Of a stretch of 64,000 nucleotides of DNA, positions 53,738-62,634 are shown piece after piece. The first letter of the stretch is position 1. Each line of letters starts with the position of its first letter. This DNA comes from Bacteroidota bacterium (lineage in GTDB: Bacteria > Bacteroidota > Ignavibacteria > Ignavibacteriales > Melioribacteraceae): NCBI GenBank assembly GCA_023397505.1, contig JAEWUC010000002.1, positions 124,001-188,000 on the forward strand, in the 5' to 3' direction. The notes beneath the pieces were generated by a model that did no database searches, was not told the origin of the DNA, and saw nothing but the letters and a program-made list of their open reading frames with translations. The translations under genes and the position numbers were made by a program.

Positions 53738-54649
53738 ATGAAGAAAAAAATAATTCCACTATCATTTATCATTTTATTTTCTGTTGTCTTGTGGGGATCG
53801 GTTTCGCTTTCGAGTGACTACATTGCGACTATAACCGTACCTTTGAAGCTAATTGATCTGCCAAGCAATTATACAACGGGCTATGTATCTAGTAAGGAAG
53901 TATACCTTCGGGTTAAGTCCAAAGGATGGGAGTTAGCAAAGATATTATTGGGCGGAGAATATGAATTTAACGTTTCCGTTCATAGAAAGATTGGTAATCG
54001 TAAAATTGATTTACGAAATGAAATAGAAAATAATAGTTGGTTAACATCAACAGTCCAGGTTATTGAAATTGTACCGTCGCAGGTTGAATGTGAAGTAGAC
54101 AAGATTATTTCCAAAACTGTTGCAGTAGTAGGAAATATAAATATTATTTATGAACAAGGATTTGGTTCCGCCGCCGATATAAAATTATCTCCAACACAAA
54201 TAAAAATTTATGGGCCGGCAAGTATATTAGGAAGTATTGATACGATTAGAACAGAATATATTGAATTTGCGAATGTAACTGAACCTATTAACGAAGAACT
54301 TAAACTTCAGGAAATCGAAGGAATTAGGTATTCTCAAAACTCTTGCAATTTACAAGTTGATGTTCAAAAAATCGTTGACCGTGCATTTGACGAGATACTT
54401 GTTGAAATTCGAAATGTACCGTCTTCTAAAGAATTAATTTTATATCCATCCAAAATAAGTGTTGTGTTAAAAGGCGGAATTAATATACTCGGAAGATTTA
54501 CAAACGACAGCGTTAAAGCGTATGTTGATTATTGGTCAGTAATACGAAATGAAGGAGAACCGGTAGAACCGGTTGTTGAGTATCCGCCCTATTCTATTTT
54601 AGTGGATGTAAAACCTAAACAACTTGAATTTATCATCAAACAATACTAA
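53738..54649 (+). CDS. YbbR-like domain protein
   Basis: A 303-residue protein with an N-terminal membrane anchor (about 5-25) and three YbbR-type beta repeats (about 25-110, 120-210, 215-303), each having a pattern such as SPTQIKIYGPASIL. In other phyla the related CdaR protein regulates the diadenylate cyclase CdaA, but no cdaA lies in this window. The ATG at 53738 is preferred; a TTG at 53732 adds two residues. A TATATTTG box ends just before the ATG, directly after the terminator of the previous genes, so the mRNA leader may be very short. tmk follows after 2 bases. Confidence 0.82.
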   Translation: MKKKIIPLSFIILFSVVLWGSVSLSSDYIATITVPLKLIDLPSNYTTGYVSSKEVYLRVKSKGWELAKILLGGEYEFNVSVHRKIGNRKIDLRNEIENNSWLTSTVQVIEIVPSQVECEVDKIISKTVAVVGNINIIYEQGFGSAADIKLSPTQIKIYGPASILGSIDTIRTEYIEFANVTEPINEELKLQEIEGIRYSQNSCNLQVDVQKIVDRAFDEILVEIRNVPSSKELILYPSKISVVLKGGINILGRFTNDSVKAYVDYWSVIRNEGEPVEPVVEYPPYSILVDVKPKQLEFIIKQY

Positions 54650-54651
54650 TC

Positions 54652-55293
54652 ATGTTTATAACTTTTGAAGGACTCGACTTCTGCGGTAAGTCAACCCAAG
54701 TACAGCTTCTTGAAAAATATTTAATTGAAAATGGAAAACAAGTTCGGATTATTCGCGAACCTGGAGGAACTCCAATTTCGGAAAAGATTAGGGATATTCT
54801 ATTAGATAAAAAGAATTCCGATATGTCAATTGAAACGGAACTAATTCTTTTTTCCGGCAGCCGTGCACAACTAGTACACGACATTATTATCCCCGAACTT
54901 GAAAAAAATGTATTTGTAATTTCCGACAGATTTCATGATTCATCGATTGCATACCAAGCATTTGGTAGAAATATAGACCTTGATTTTGTTACTAATTTGC
55001 AAAAATTTGTAATCGGCAAAGCGGTTCCGGATGTTACTTTTTTTATCGATATTACTATTGATGAAATGGTTAATAGAATGTCGAAAGTAAAGAAAGTGGA
55101 ACTGGATAGAATTGAATCTACAAAGACAGACTTTTATGAACGAGTGAGAGCCGGCTATTTATATCTTACCGAAAAAGAAAGTAGATTTCAAAAAATTAAC
55201 GGCACTCTTTCCATAGAAGAAATACATAAAATTATAACCCGTCAAGTTGAAAGCTTAGTAAAGTTAGAAGGTAGAAATGAAAACAAAAAATAA
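54652..55293 (+). CDS. tmk: thymidylate kinase
   Basis: A 213-residue enzyme that phosphorylates dTMP to dTDP. It has the P-loop FEGLDFCGKSTQ (5-16), the DR motif ISDRFHDSSIAYQAFGR with substrate-binding residues, and the typical TFFIDITIDEMVNRM. The length is normal. It starts 2 bases after the YbbR-like gene and overlaps the S41 peptidase gene by 17 bases, so the three genes are one transcription unit. Confidence 0.95.
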   Translation: MFITFEGLDFCGKSTQVQLLEKYLIENGKQVRIIREPGGTPISEKIRDILLDKKNSDMSIETELILFSGSRAQLVHDIIIPELEKNVFVISDRFHDSSIAYQAFGRNIDLDFVTNLQKFVIGKAVPDVTFFIDITIDEMVNRMSKVKKVELDRIESTKTDFYERVRAGYLYLTEKESRFQKINGTLSIEEIHKIITRQVESLVKLEGRNENKK

Positions 55294-56923
55294 ATTGTTC
55301 GTAACCGTAATAGCCATTCTTTTATTCTCCGGCTTTGTAAGGAAAGATACAGACATCTATTACGAAATAAATAAAAGCATAGATATTTTCGGAAGAGTGT
55401 ATAAGGAAGTTACTCTTAACTACGTTGATGAAATTAATCCCGAAGAATTTATGCTTGCCGGTATAGAAGGAATGCTGGAATCTCTTGATCCTTATACAAA
55501 TTTTATCGACGGCAGTCAGCAAAAAGATATTGATATAATTACAAAGGGAAAGTACGGCGGAATAGGAGCTACGGTTGGATTGCGCGAGGAAAGCATAACA
55601 ATTGTTGATTTAATCGAAGGGTATTCGGCACAAAGACAGGGCATTCGTATCGGCGATGTAATAACCCAGATTAATGAAGTTAAAGTATCAAAAGAGAATT
55701 ACGATACATTAAGTGATTTGTTGAAAGGTGATCCCGGGACGACTGTAAAATTAATTATTCAAAGAGAAGGTACAGACGAACAGCTTATATTTAATCTTGT
55801 TCGTGAAGAAATTGAAGTTAAGAATTTATCTTATTACGGTTTCTATCCCGCCAATTCTGCGAATGCATATTTAAAACTTAGCGGGTTCTCAAGAAGTGCC
55901 GGTGATGAAGTTAAAAAAGCATTGCTCGAATTGAAATCTCAAAAGGAAATTAAAAGCATTGTACTGGATTTAAGAGGCAATCCCGGCGGACTTTTGGATG
56001 CCGCAATAGATGTCACAGAAAAATTTTTGAAAAAAGGCCAGCTCATTGTTTCTGTAAAAGGCAGAGATAGTTTGAATGTGAAAAACTATTCATCCGAAGA
56101 AGAGCCGGTTGCCGGTGAAACAAAACTTGCTGTTTTGATTGACGGCGGATCTGCCTCGGCTTCTGAGATTGTTGCCGGTGCTTTGCAGGATCACGATAGG
56201 GCAATAATTGTCGGAACGAATTCTTTCGGAAAAGGTTTGGTGCAAACAGTTGTTCCGCTTTCCTATAAAACATCATTGAAAATAACAACAGCAAAATATT
56301 ACACACCGAGCGGCAGATCAATTCAAAAAATTAATTATTCCGAAACAAACAAAGTATTTGATCACGGTTCAAAACTTAAGAAAGAGGAATTCAAAACAGA
56401 TAATAACCGCCGCGTTTTATCTGCCGGCGGTATTATGCCGGATTCAATAATCGATAATGAATCGAAATCATTCCTTGTACAAAGATTCTTTGCGGAAGGT
56501 ATCTTTTTCCAATTTGCAACAAATTTTTATAACGGCAACGGAACTAAGCAAAATATTCCGGATGAAAAACTTCTAAGCGAGTTTAAATCATTTCTTAACG
56601 ATAAAAGATTTGAATTCGTTTCACCTTCTCAAAAACTTATCGGCCAATTAAAGAAAGTTGCAGAGAAAGAAAATCTTGATAAGGATGTGTTTCTTTATTT
56701 GGATAAGATGCAAAATCATGTTAGCGAAAACCGTTCTAGGGAAATAGACAAATACAGCAAGGAAATTATTTCTTCTATTAAAGAAGAACTTGCTGCGCGG
56801 AGTGAAGGTCGTATTGGCAGGATTATTACATCTTTGAAGTATGATAAACAATTCGAAACGACTTTAACATTGCTTAATGATATGAAGGGATATAGTAAAA
56901 TTTTGAGCGATAATGTTAATTGA
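55277..56923 (+). CDS. S41-family C-terminal processing peptidase (CtpA-type)
   Basis: A 548-residue periplasmic serine protease with an N-terminal signal/anchor (about 5-20). A PDZ domain (about 90-170, IVDLIEGYSAQRQGIRIGDVI) and the S41 catalytic core (about 185-370) follow. The nucleophile Ser is in DGGSASASEIVAGAL and the general-base Lys in GTNSFGKGLVQT. It trims C-termini of envelope proteins. A C-terminal helical region (about 400-548) is longer than in the shortest family members but common in Bacteroidota. Overlaps with tmk (17 bases) and with the TauE/SafE gene (11 bases) show an operon. Confidence 0.93.
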   Translation: MKTKNKLFVTVIAILLFSGFVRKDTDIYYEINKSIDIFGRVYKEVTLNYVDEINPEEFMLAGIEGMLESLDPYTNFIDGSQQKDIDIITKGKYGGIGATVGLREESITIVDLIEGYSAQRQGIRIGDVITQINEVKVSKENYDTLSDLLKGDPGTTVKLIIQREGTDEQLIFNLVREEIEVKNLSYYGFYPANSANAYLKLSGFSRSAGDEVKKALLELKSQKEIKSIVLDLRGNPGGLLDAAIDVTEKFLKKGQLIVSVKGRDSLNVKNYSSEEEPVAGETKLAVLIDGGSASASEIVAGALQDHDRAIIVGTNSFGKGLVQTVVPLSYKTSLKITTAKYYTPSGRSIQKINYSETNKVFDHGSKLKKEEFKTDNNRRVLSAGGIMPDSIIDNESKSFLVQRFFAEGIFFQFATNFYNGNGTKQNIPDEKLLSEFKSFLNDKRFEFVSPSQKLIGQLKKVAEKENLDKDVFLYLDKMQNHVSENRSREIDKYSKEIISSIKEELAARSEGRIGRIITSLKYDKQFETTLTLLNDMKGYSKILSDNVN

Positions 56924-57782
56924 GTATGCTGTTCTATTTATAATTGCTGTTATTGCCGGAATTCTTGGTGCATTAGTCGGTATTGGCGGTGGAATAATTA
57001 TAGTTCCGGCTCTTACATTAATTTTAAAAGTACCAATTCATTATGCTATTGCTGCAAGCTTAATTTCCGTAATAGCCACATCGATTGCAGGGGCGCACCG
57101 CTATGTTGAACAGCAAATTACAAATGTGCGTCTCGGAATGTTTCTTGAAGTTTCAACAACTGCCGGCGCTTTATGCGGTGCTTTGCTTGCTCTCTTTATG
57201 CACGGCGCAACACTAAGTATTGTTTTCGGGATGCTTGTATTTACTATGGCTGTTTACTCATATCTAACGCGAACCAGCGACGACAATGTTGATTTTGACA
57301 CTTCCTTTAATCCTAACAACAGACTAGAAAACTACTTGGCAATTAAAGATTCCTATTTTGATAAAGCACTGAATAGACAAGTAAATTATACGGTTCATAA
57401 ACCCGGTGCAGGCAGTGCTATTTCTTTTATTGCAGGAATCGGTTCAGGATTGCTTGGAATTGGGGGAGGAATAATTAAAGTAGCAGCAATGAACGGATTA
57501 ATGAAGGTTCCGATGAAGGTCTCGGTTGCAACCAGTAAATTTATGATCGGAGTTACTGCGGCTGCGAGTTCTCTGCTTTACTTCCTAAGCGGTGCTGTCG
57601 ATTCATACATTGTTGCCCCGATTGCCTTGGGTACTATTCTTGGTGCTTCGATAGGCAGTAAATTAATGAATACATTTAAGAGTAAGTATTTAAAACTACT
57701 ATTCACGATAATTGCCGGTTATCTTTCGATTAGAATGATTTTAAAAGGTTTATCGGACGGCTTTAATATAAACCTGTTTTAA
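56913..57782 (+). CDS. TauE/SafE-family permease
   Basis: A 289-residue inner-membrane protein of the TauE/SafE (formerly DUF81) family, proposed to export sulfite or sulfonate-derived organic anions. Two glycine-rich family motifs occur: GILGALVGIGGGIIIVPALTL near the N-terminus and GSGLLGIGGGIIKVAAMNGLMKVPMKVSVATSKFMIGVTA in the second half. A DUF1634 gene overlaps its 3' end by one base; this pair is common and probably forms one complex. The start lies inside the end of the peptidase gene. Confidence 0.88.
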   Translation: MLIEYAVLFIIAVIAGILGALVGIGGGIIIVPALTLILKVPIHYAIAASLISVIATSIAGAHRYVEQQITNVRLGMFLEVSTTAGALCGALLALFMHGATLSIVFGMLVFTMAVYSYLTRTSDDNVDFDTSFNPNNRLENYLAIKDSYFDKALNRQVNYTVHKPGAGSAISFIAGIGSGLLGIGGGIIKVAAMNGLMKVPMKVSVATSKFMIGVTAAASSLLYFLSGAVDSYIVAPIALGTILGASIGSKLMNTFKSKYLKLLFTIIAGYLSIRMILKGLSDGFNINLF

Positions 57783-58168
57783 TGATTTCAATGAATCAAA
57801 ATACAATTAACTTGAATAAAAATATTTCCCGGCTGCTTGGCGGCGGAATTTACATAACGGTATTCTGTTATTCAGTCGGGATTATACTTCTGTTATTGTT
57901 GAATAACGGAACAACGGTTACTCCTGAAAAAAGTACAATCACAGGAATAACATCTTTCTTTGATTCATTGTTCGGTTTGCACGCCGAACCGTTTTTTTAT
58001 TTAGGAACAATAACCCTAATCTTTACACCAATTATACGCGTATTCTTTTCAATAATTCTTTTTTATAAAAACGGCGAAAAGAAATTTATATTGATAACAT
58101 CAATTGTTGCTGCTATTCTTACTATTAGTATTATACTCGGAGTAACGTTTTCTCTTAATCTCGGTTGA
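57782..58168 (+). CDS. DUF1634 membrane protein
   Basis: A 128-residue membrane protein with three hydrophobic segments (about 20-45, 70-98, 102-125), the DUF1634 layout, including IYITVFCYSVGIILLLLL near the start. DUF1634 genes usually sit next to TauE/SafE permeases, as here, and are thought to assist them. The ATG shares a base with the permease stop; a second ATG three codons later is possible. It ends the operon, and the next gene converges after 16 bases without a clear terminator. Confidence 0.75.
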   Translation: MISMNQNTINLNKNISRLLGGGIYITVFCYSVGIILLLLLNNGTTVTPEKSTITGITSFFDSLFGLHAEPFFYLGTITLIFTPIIRVFFSIILFYKNGEKKFILITSIVAAILTISIILGVTFSLNLG

Positions 58169-58184
58169 GCACTAATTTAATGAG

Positions 58185-59873
58185 TTATAAGTCTATCTCG
58201 GAATAAGTAATTTCTTTGTGTTTAATTAATAAAAAATTCTGCGCGAGTTCTTCAATCGATCTGTATTTGGTTAAATAATGAATCTTAATTCTGGTTTTAT
58301 TCCTAACAAGCCAATTCAACGAAATCTTTAATCTTTCCAAATCTTTTTCATCCAAGGCTTTAAATAATTTTATTGTGCCGTTAAAAAATGATTCAACCGC
58401 ATCTTCAAAATTGTCTTTTCCGTCCGTGAGAAAATTTTTAATAAACGGCTTGCCTTCAAGCAAAAGCATGTAATCATTTTCTTTTGCACCTTGAATTTCA
58501 ATTAAAGCGTTAGTCTTGTTTATTGGTTCGGCAAGTATTGAAGCTTTATTCAACTGTTGGAAAATCGAATTAATAATATCGCGGGTATTGGCGGCCTCTT
58601 CGTATTTTTTATTCTCGCTGTATTCTTTCATCTTTAATAAAAGTCTATCAACTGCCGATTGGTTGTGCCCGCTAAGAAATTCGAATACTTTGTTAAGCTC
58701 GTTTCTGTATTGAACAAACACATCCGATACACATGGCGCGTAACATCTTTCGATATCGGCGAGATAACATTTCTTACGTTTGTTTAATTCCTTATCGGTG
58801 CATTCACGCAATTGAAATGTTTTATCAATAATCTCCTTGATCGACGCAGCAGTCTGGCGGTTGGGGTAGGGGCCATAATAATCATTGCCGTCGAAATCAA
58901 ATTTGGTTGAGACCTCTATCTTGGGAAATTTGTGTTTGTTTGTAATCTTGATAAAATAACTTCTGGAATAACTTTTTAGAAGAGTATTAAAGTTCGGGCT
59001 TTTTTCTTTTATTAATTCGGCTTCGGCAAGTAATGCAGTTAACTCGGTATTTGTTATTTGATATCCGAGACCGGATGCTCGCTGAACAATTTTTTTTGTC
59101 TTGCGAGGGGAGGCATTAGTAAAATAATTGCTAACCCTTTGTTTAAGAGATTTTGCTTTACCTATGTAAATAACTTCGTCTTTATTATTCTTGAAGAAAT
59201 ATATACCCGGATCTTTAGGAACGTTTATATAATCATCGGCGAGTTTTTTCTTTATAATCCTATACGGTGTTGAAGAGGGAAGACTTTGAAAACGAATGAG
59301 GTCGGAGACGGTTTCAATATTATATTCTTCACGAAGAACGGAATGCATCTTCAAAAATAATTTAGCAGTTGCCGTCGCGTCGCCGAGTCCTCGGTGAACA
59401 TTTCTGTGTTTAATTTTAAATGCTTTGATTAAACTTCCGAGAGATTTACTCGGTAATTGCGGATACAATTTCTTTGCAAGTTTTAGTGTACAAATTGCTG
59501 AATTTATCGGCATCTCCAAATTTGCCGAAGCGCATTCGTTTTTCAAAAATGCATAATCAAAATTAAGATTGTGAGCAACAAGCACGGAGTCTTTTATAAA
59601 ATCTACTATCGAATTGTACAAATCCTCAAAGTAGGGAGCGTCGCAAACATCGTTATTGGTTATGCCTGTAAGCGCGGTTATATTATATGGAACTTGTCTG
59701 CCCGGATTTATAAATGATGAAAATGTATCTTTTATCTTTCCTTTGTGAATCCTGGCAATGCCTATTTCGATAACCTTATCGTGCCGCGCCGAAACACCTG
59801 TGGTTTCAAAGTCGAATACACAGTAATCCGAGTCTTCGAACTGGGATTCAATTATTTTAGATTCTTTCTTCAT
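58185..59873 (-). CDS. DnaQ-type exonuclease fused to UvrC-like GIY-YIG nuclease
   Basis: A 562-residue fusion. Residues about 15-185 form a DEDDh 3'-5' exonuclease as in DNA polymerase III epsilon (VFDFETTGVS, HNLNFDYAFL, HRGLGDATATAKLF). Residues about 220-300 are a GIY-YIG nuclease domain (PGIYFFKNNKDEVIYIGKAKSLKQRV). A UvrC-type cysteine region (KCYLADIERCYAPC) and a UVR-like coiled part (KKYEEAANTRDIINS) follow. The UvrC C-terminal endonuclease and helix-hairpin-helix domains are missing, as in Cho-type incision proteins. It probably works in DNA repair in addition to UvrABC. Such fusions are known in several phyla. Confidence 0.88.
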   Translation of the reverse strand: MKKESKIIESQFEDSDYCVFDFETTGVSARHDKVIEIGIARIHKGKIKDTFSSFINPGRQVPYNITALTGITNNDVCDAPYFEDLYNSIVDFIKDSVLVAHNLNFDYAFLKNECASANLEMPINSAICTLKLAKKLYPQLPSKSLGSLIKAFKIKHRNVHRGLGDATATAKLFLKMHSVLREEYNIETVSDLIRFQSLPSSTPYRIIKKKLADDYINVPKDPGIYFFKNNKDEVIYIGKAKSLKQRVSNYFTNASPRKTKKIVQRASGLGYQITNTELTALLAEAELIKEKSPNFNTLLKSYSRSYFIKITNKHKFPKIEVSTKFDFDGNDYYGPYPNRQTAASIKEIIDKTFQLRECTDKELNKRKKCYLADIERCYAPCVSDVFVQYRNELNKVFEFLSGHNQSAVDRLLLKMKEYSENKKYEEAANTRDIINSIFQQLNKASILAEPINKTNALIEIQGAKENDYMLLLEGKPFIKNFLTDGKDNFEDAVESFFNGTIKLFKALDEKDLERLKISLNWLVRNKTRIKIHYLTKYRSIEELAQNFLLIKHKEITYSEIDL

Positions 59874-59950
59874 ATCCGGCTGTAAATTTAAGAAAAAATC
59901 AGACCTTAAATGTCACGGTAAAACGGTTCACAGTATATTGACTCACCCAC

Positions 59951-59982
59951 TTGACGTGAAATAAAAATTTTGCTAAGTTTTG
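59951..59982 (+). promoter_or_regulatory. predicted promoter before the GH46 cluster
   Basis: TTGA (59951-59954), a 19-base spacer and TAAGTTTTG (59974-59982). A start near 59989 would give a leader of about 400 bases before the GH46 ATG at 60398. Confidence 0.5.
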
Positions 59983-60397
59983 CACGGTTTAAGTACATGA
60001 TGATAATTTTTATTTGGGCTTCATTTTACTTCTTACTTACTTCTACATAATAATAAAATAATGATTTATTATTAATAGATTTTCCTTTCCAGTCCTTTAC
60101 AAATACTGATAATTATTAAACTTCCTTTTGCGCTTGTAGCTTGAAAGCAGGCAGCGGTTAAGCGAATTTATTACCTGCTGTATTATTCATATTCGAGTTA
60201 CTAAACGAAAAAGAGTAAAAGGGAACAATTCGGTTTTCCTTTCAAAGAGCGAAGGTAAAAAAGATTGATTCTTCTTTGTGCCGAGCTATTACGGACTTTC
60301 CTTCGTCAAAAATTTTCTTAATACGACCAATAAACAATTATACCGTAAAAGTTAATTCAATTTGTTAATGACGTTTAATATTAACAAAGGAGGGCAA
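59983..60397 (+). other. long leader without a clear gene before the GH46 cluster
   Basis: No normal gene is seen. A 17-residue hydrophobic frame (59997-60050; MMIIFIWASFYFLLTST) begins about 8 bases after the predicted transcript start and could be a small membrane peptide. CGAAGG (60250-60255) can pair with CCTTCG (60300-60305), and CGCTT and AGCAGG near 60135-60160 can pair with AAGCG and CCTGCT downstream. It may be a structured leader or a separate small RNA; no known family is recognised. Confidence 0.3.
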
Positions 60398-61078
60398 ATG
60401 ATAACGAACGTGCAAAAGAAAATTATTGAGAGAATAATTAATGTTTTTGAAACCGGGAAGCCCGAGGGAAAATATGATCAGGTTACAATTCTTGCCGACG
60501 GCAAAAACGGTACAAGACAAATAACGTATGGACGGAGTCAAACAACAGAGCAGGGTAATCTTTCCAAACTTATCGAAATGTACATACGCAATAACGGAAT
60601 TTATGCAGAGCAGTTTTCTAAGTACATAGATAAAATAGGAAAGCAGCCGCTTGTTGATAACAAAGTATTCAAAGACCTGCTTCGCACTTCCGCAAATGAA
60701 GATGTGGCTATGCGCTCAACACAGGACGAGTTTTTTGATTTAGCTTATTACAATCCTGCTTATGAGTTTTTTACGAAGAACAGCTTTGTAAACCCGTTAA
60801 GTATGCTCGTTATTTATGACAGCTACATTCATTCCGGGAGTGTCCCTCAACTATTGCGTAAACGATTCGGCGAATACCCGCCCGCAAAAGGCGGAGATGA
60901 AAAGAAATGGATTACTTCTTATACCGATGTGCGGCATCAATGGCTTAAATATCATTCCAACCCTATTGTACAGCGTACAATTTACAGGACTCAATGTTTC
61001 AAAGATCAAATAGCGGCAGATAATTGGCTGCTTGATAAACTCCCGATTATTGCAAACGGAGTTAAAGTGAGTGTTTGA
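60398..61078 (+). CDS. GH46 chitosanase-like enzyme without signal peptide
   Basis: A 226-residue protein of the GH46 chitosanase (lysozyme superfamily) type. The catalytic pair appears as Glu18 in NVFETGKPEGKYD and Asp34 in ADGKNGTRQITYG, close to the spacing known from Streptomyces chitosanase. RSTQDEFFDLAYYNPAY and VIYDSYIHSGS match further core motifs. No signal peptide is visible, unlike most members, which are secreted. ATG 60398 is chosen since AAAGGAGG lies just before it; an upstream TTG at 60362 is not needed. It could act on chitosan or on cell-wall glycan. The genes downstream are unrecognised. Confidence 0.78.
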   Translation: MITNVQKKIIERIINVFETGKPEGKYDQVTILADGKNGTRQITYGRSQTTEQGNLSKLIEMYIRNNGIYAEQFSKYIDKIGKQPLVDNKVFKDLLRTSANEDVAMRSTQDEFFDLAYYNPAYEFFTKNSFVNPLSMLVIYDSYIHSGSVPQLLRKRFGEYPPAKGGDEKKWITSYTDVRHQWLKYHSNPIVQRTIYRTQCFKDQIAADNWLLDKLPIIANGVKVSV

Positions 61079-61130
61079 TAGGATCATTTATTTAAATGAT
61101 AAATCAATTCTATTAAAAAGGAGATAGAAA

Positions 61131-62270
61131 ATGGAATCAGAAATTCAACCTAAACTGTTTGGATCAATACCGGGCAAACCGAGAGCATGGTTCGAAAAAT
61201 TTAAAAATTGGATGACGGACAAAACAGCTGCGTTTTCCCGCTTCTTTACTTTCAGAAAGCATTATTACTTGGAAGCCCAGCAAGCATTCCGTAAAGCAGA
61301 AAGCGAGTTTTATGTTTTGAAATCGATAGTGAATAAAAAAGAGAACATTACGACCGAGGAAGCAGATACAATAATCGAAATCGAAAAATTAATAGGTGAA
61401 GCCCATAAGCAAATAACTTACGCCGAACTATGGCCTTATATACATTTAATTGAGCTTCATTTAATCCGTTTGTATGACAAGAATTCGCTCCAATCGTACT
61501 TATCTATTGTACGGAATAATCTTTACGCACTTAATGAAACCGACAGAAAAGAATGGGAAGCCAAATTAACACCGTTTGTAAGTTGTACCGAAGAATCCAA
61601 AATGGATACTGATTGCTTGAGAAGAATATTATACACGATAACATCAGAAATTAACGAAGTACGGCGCATTAGTTTTATGACAAACGATCTTAAACGAGAT
61701 TTAATGAAACGTTTTATTAGAATTACTGTAGTAATCGGGATTCTTGCATGGATATTTATTTATTCAATTCTACGCGACCCGCTTGTACATTATGCAGTTA
61801 TTATCGGTGTACTCGGCGGATTTTTCAGCCGTATTCTTTCGATTCAAACGTTGGAATTTAAACCGCCGGCATTCGCATTACTTTCACTTTATACATATAC
61901 ACAACCGCTTCTTGGCGGCATAGGCGCTTTGCTTTTGTATATATTGCTTATTTCTCCATTAGGACCTGAATTAATTAGTACTGAAACGTTCTACCTCAAA
62001 CCGCCGGAGTCAACTACATACATCGATTCATTGGTGAAAAAAAATACTTCAACATTCCTTGGTTATAAAGTGCCCCTAGTTGTACCAGATACGGCAACAG
62101 CTAAAATTGTAATTAAGAATTATCCCAAACCGGGATTGTTTTTAATACTTGCATTTGTAGCCGGTTTTTCGGAAAGATGGCTGCTCGGTACAATCGATAA
62201 CATAGTAGGTGCCAAACTAAAGAAAACAGACGCGGCAAAACCAAAACCCGAGACGGAACAGAAAGCATAA
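61131..62270 (+). CDS. unknown membrane protein
   Basis: A 379-residue protein that I do not recognise. Residues 1-195 are charged and helical. Then come two or three membrane helices (about 200-240 and 250-282), a segment of about 45 residues that may be outside the membrane (TETFYLKPPEST region), and a further hydrophobic part (about 335-350). The C-terminal tail is Lys/Pro-rich. An AAGGAG site precedes the ATG. It is 52 bases after the GH46-like gene in the same direction, so both probably belong to one operon. It could anchor or export the GH46-like enzyme, but nothing in the sequence proves this. Confidence 0.65.
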   Translation: MESEIQPKLFGSIPGKPRAWFEKFKNWMTDKTAAFSRFFTFRKHYYLEAQQAFRKAESEFYVLKSIVNKKENITTEEADTIIEIEKLIGEAHKQITYAELWPYIHLIELHLIRLYDKNSLQSYLSIVRNNLYALNETDRKEWEAKLTPFVSCTEESKMDTDCLRRILYTITSEINEVRRISFMTNDLKRDLMKRFIRITVVIGILAWIFIYSILRDPLVHYAVIIGVLGGFFSRILSIQTLEFKPPAFALLSLYTYTQPLLGGIGALLLYILLISPLGPELISTETFYLKPPESTTYIDSLVKKNTSTFLGYKVPLVVPDTATAKIVIKNYPKPGLFLILAFVAGFSERWLLGTIDNIVGAKLKKTDAAKPKPETEQKA

Positions 62271-62335
62271 CCGTTTAACGCATATTAGAACATTTTAGAA
62301 TCGTTATTAAAGTGGAATAAAAATGGAGAAATAAT

Positions 62336-62623
62336 ATGGCTAAAACTTATATAGAAATACGCGATTGTGTTAGGGCAAAAGTTAGAAATTTTCGATCCAT
62401 CGGGTCTGAAGTTTCTGATACTGAAGTTGGAGAGTTGACTATGATGGAACTACATCTTACTCAAGATTCACACATGCCTGGTATTCCGCCTGCTGATTTC
62501 CTGGCGCAAAGTATTAGGGAGTGTGTCGACATATACGTTGATCTTTCCGGCGATAAGCTAGTTGATAACCCCGAATGGACGGTTGACAAAGTAGCAAAAT
62601 TCATTTTCGGTCAAATACAATAA
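62336..62623 (+). CDS. small unknown protein
   Basis: A 95-residue soluble, acidic protein without a signal peptide. Its ATG follows a GGAG site, and it lies 65 bases after the membrane protein gene and 11 bases before the next gene, so it is likely translated from the same mRNA. I recognise no domain. The mixture of short helices (PPADFLAQSIRECVDIYVDL and VDKVAKFIFGQI) suggests a small helical fold. Confidence 0.6.
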   Translation: MAKTYIEIRDCVRAKVRNFRSIGSEVSDTEVGELTMMELHLTQDSHMPGIPPADFLAQSIRECVDIYVDLSGDKLVDNPEWTVDKVAKFIFGQIQ

Positions 62624-62634
62624 ATGAGGATACC

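Noticed and set aside
60362..60397. Upstream TTG start for the GH46-like gene
   Set aside because: A textbook AAAGGAGG site lies right before ATG 60398, and the added residues match nothing.
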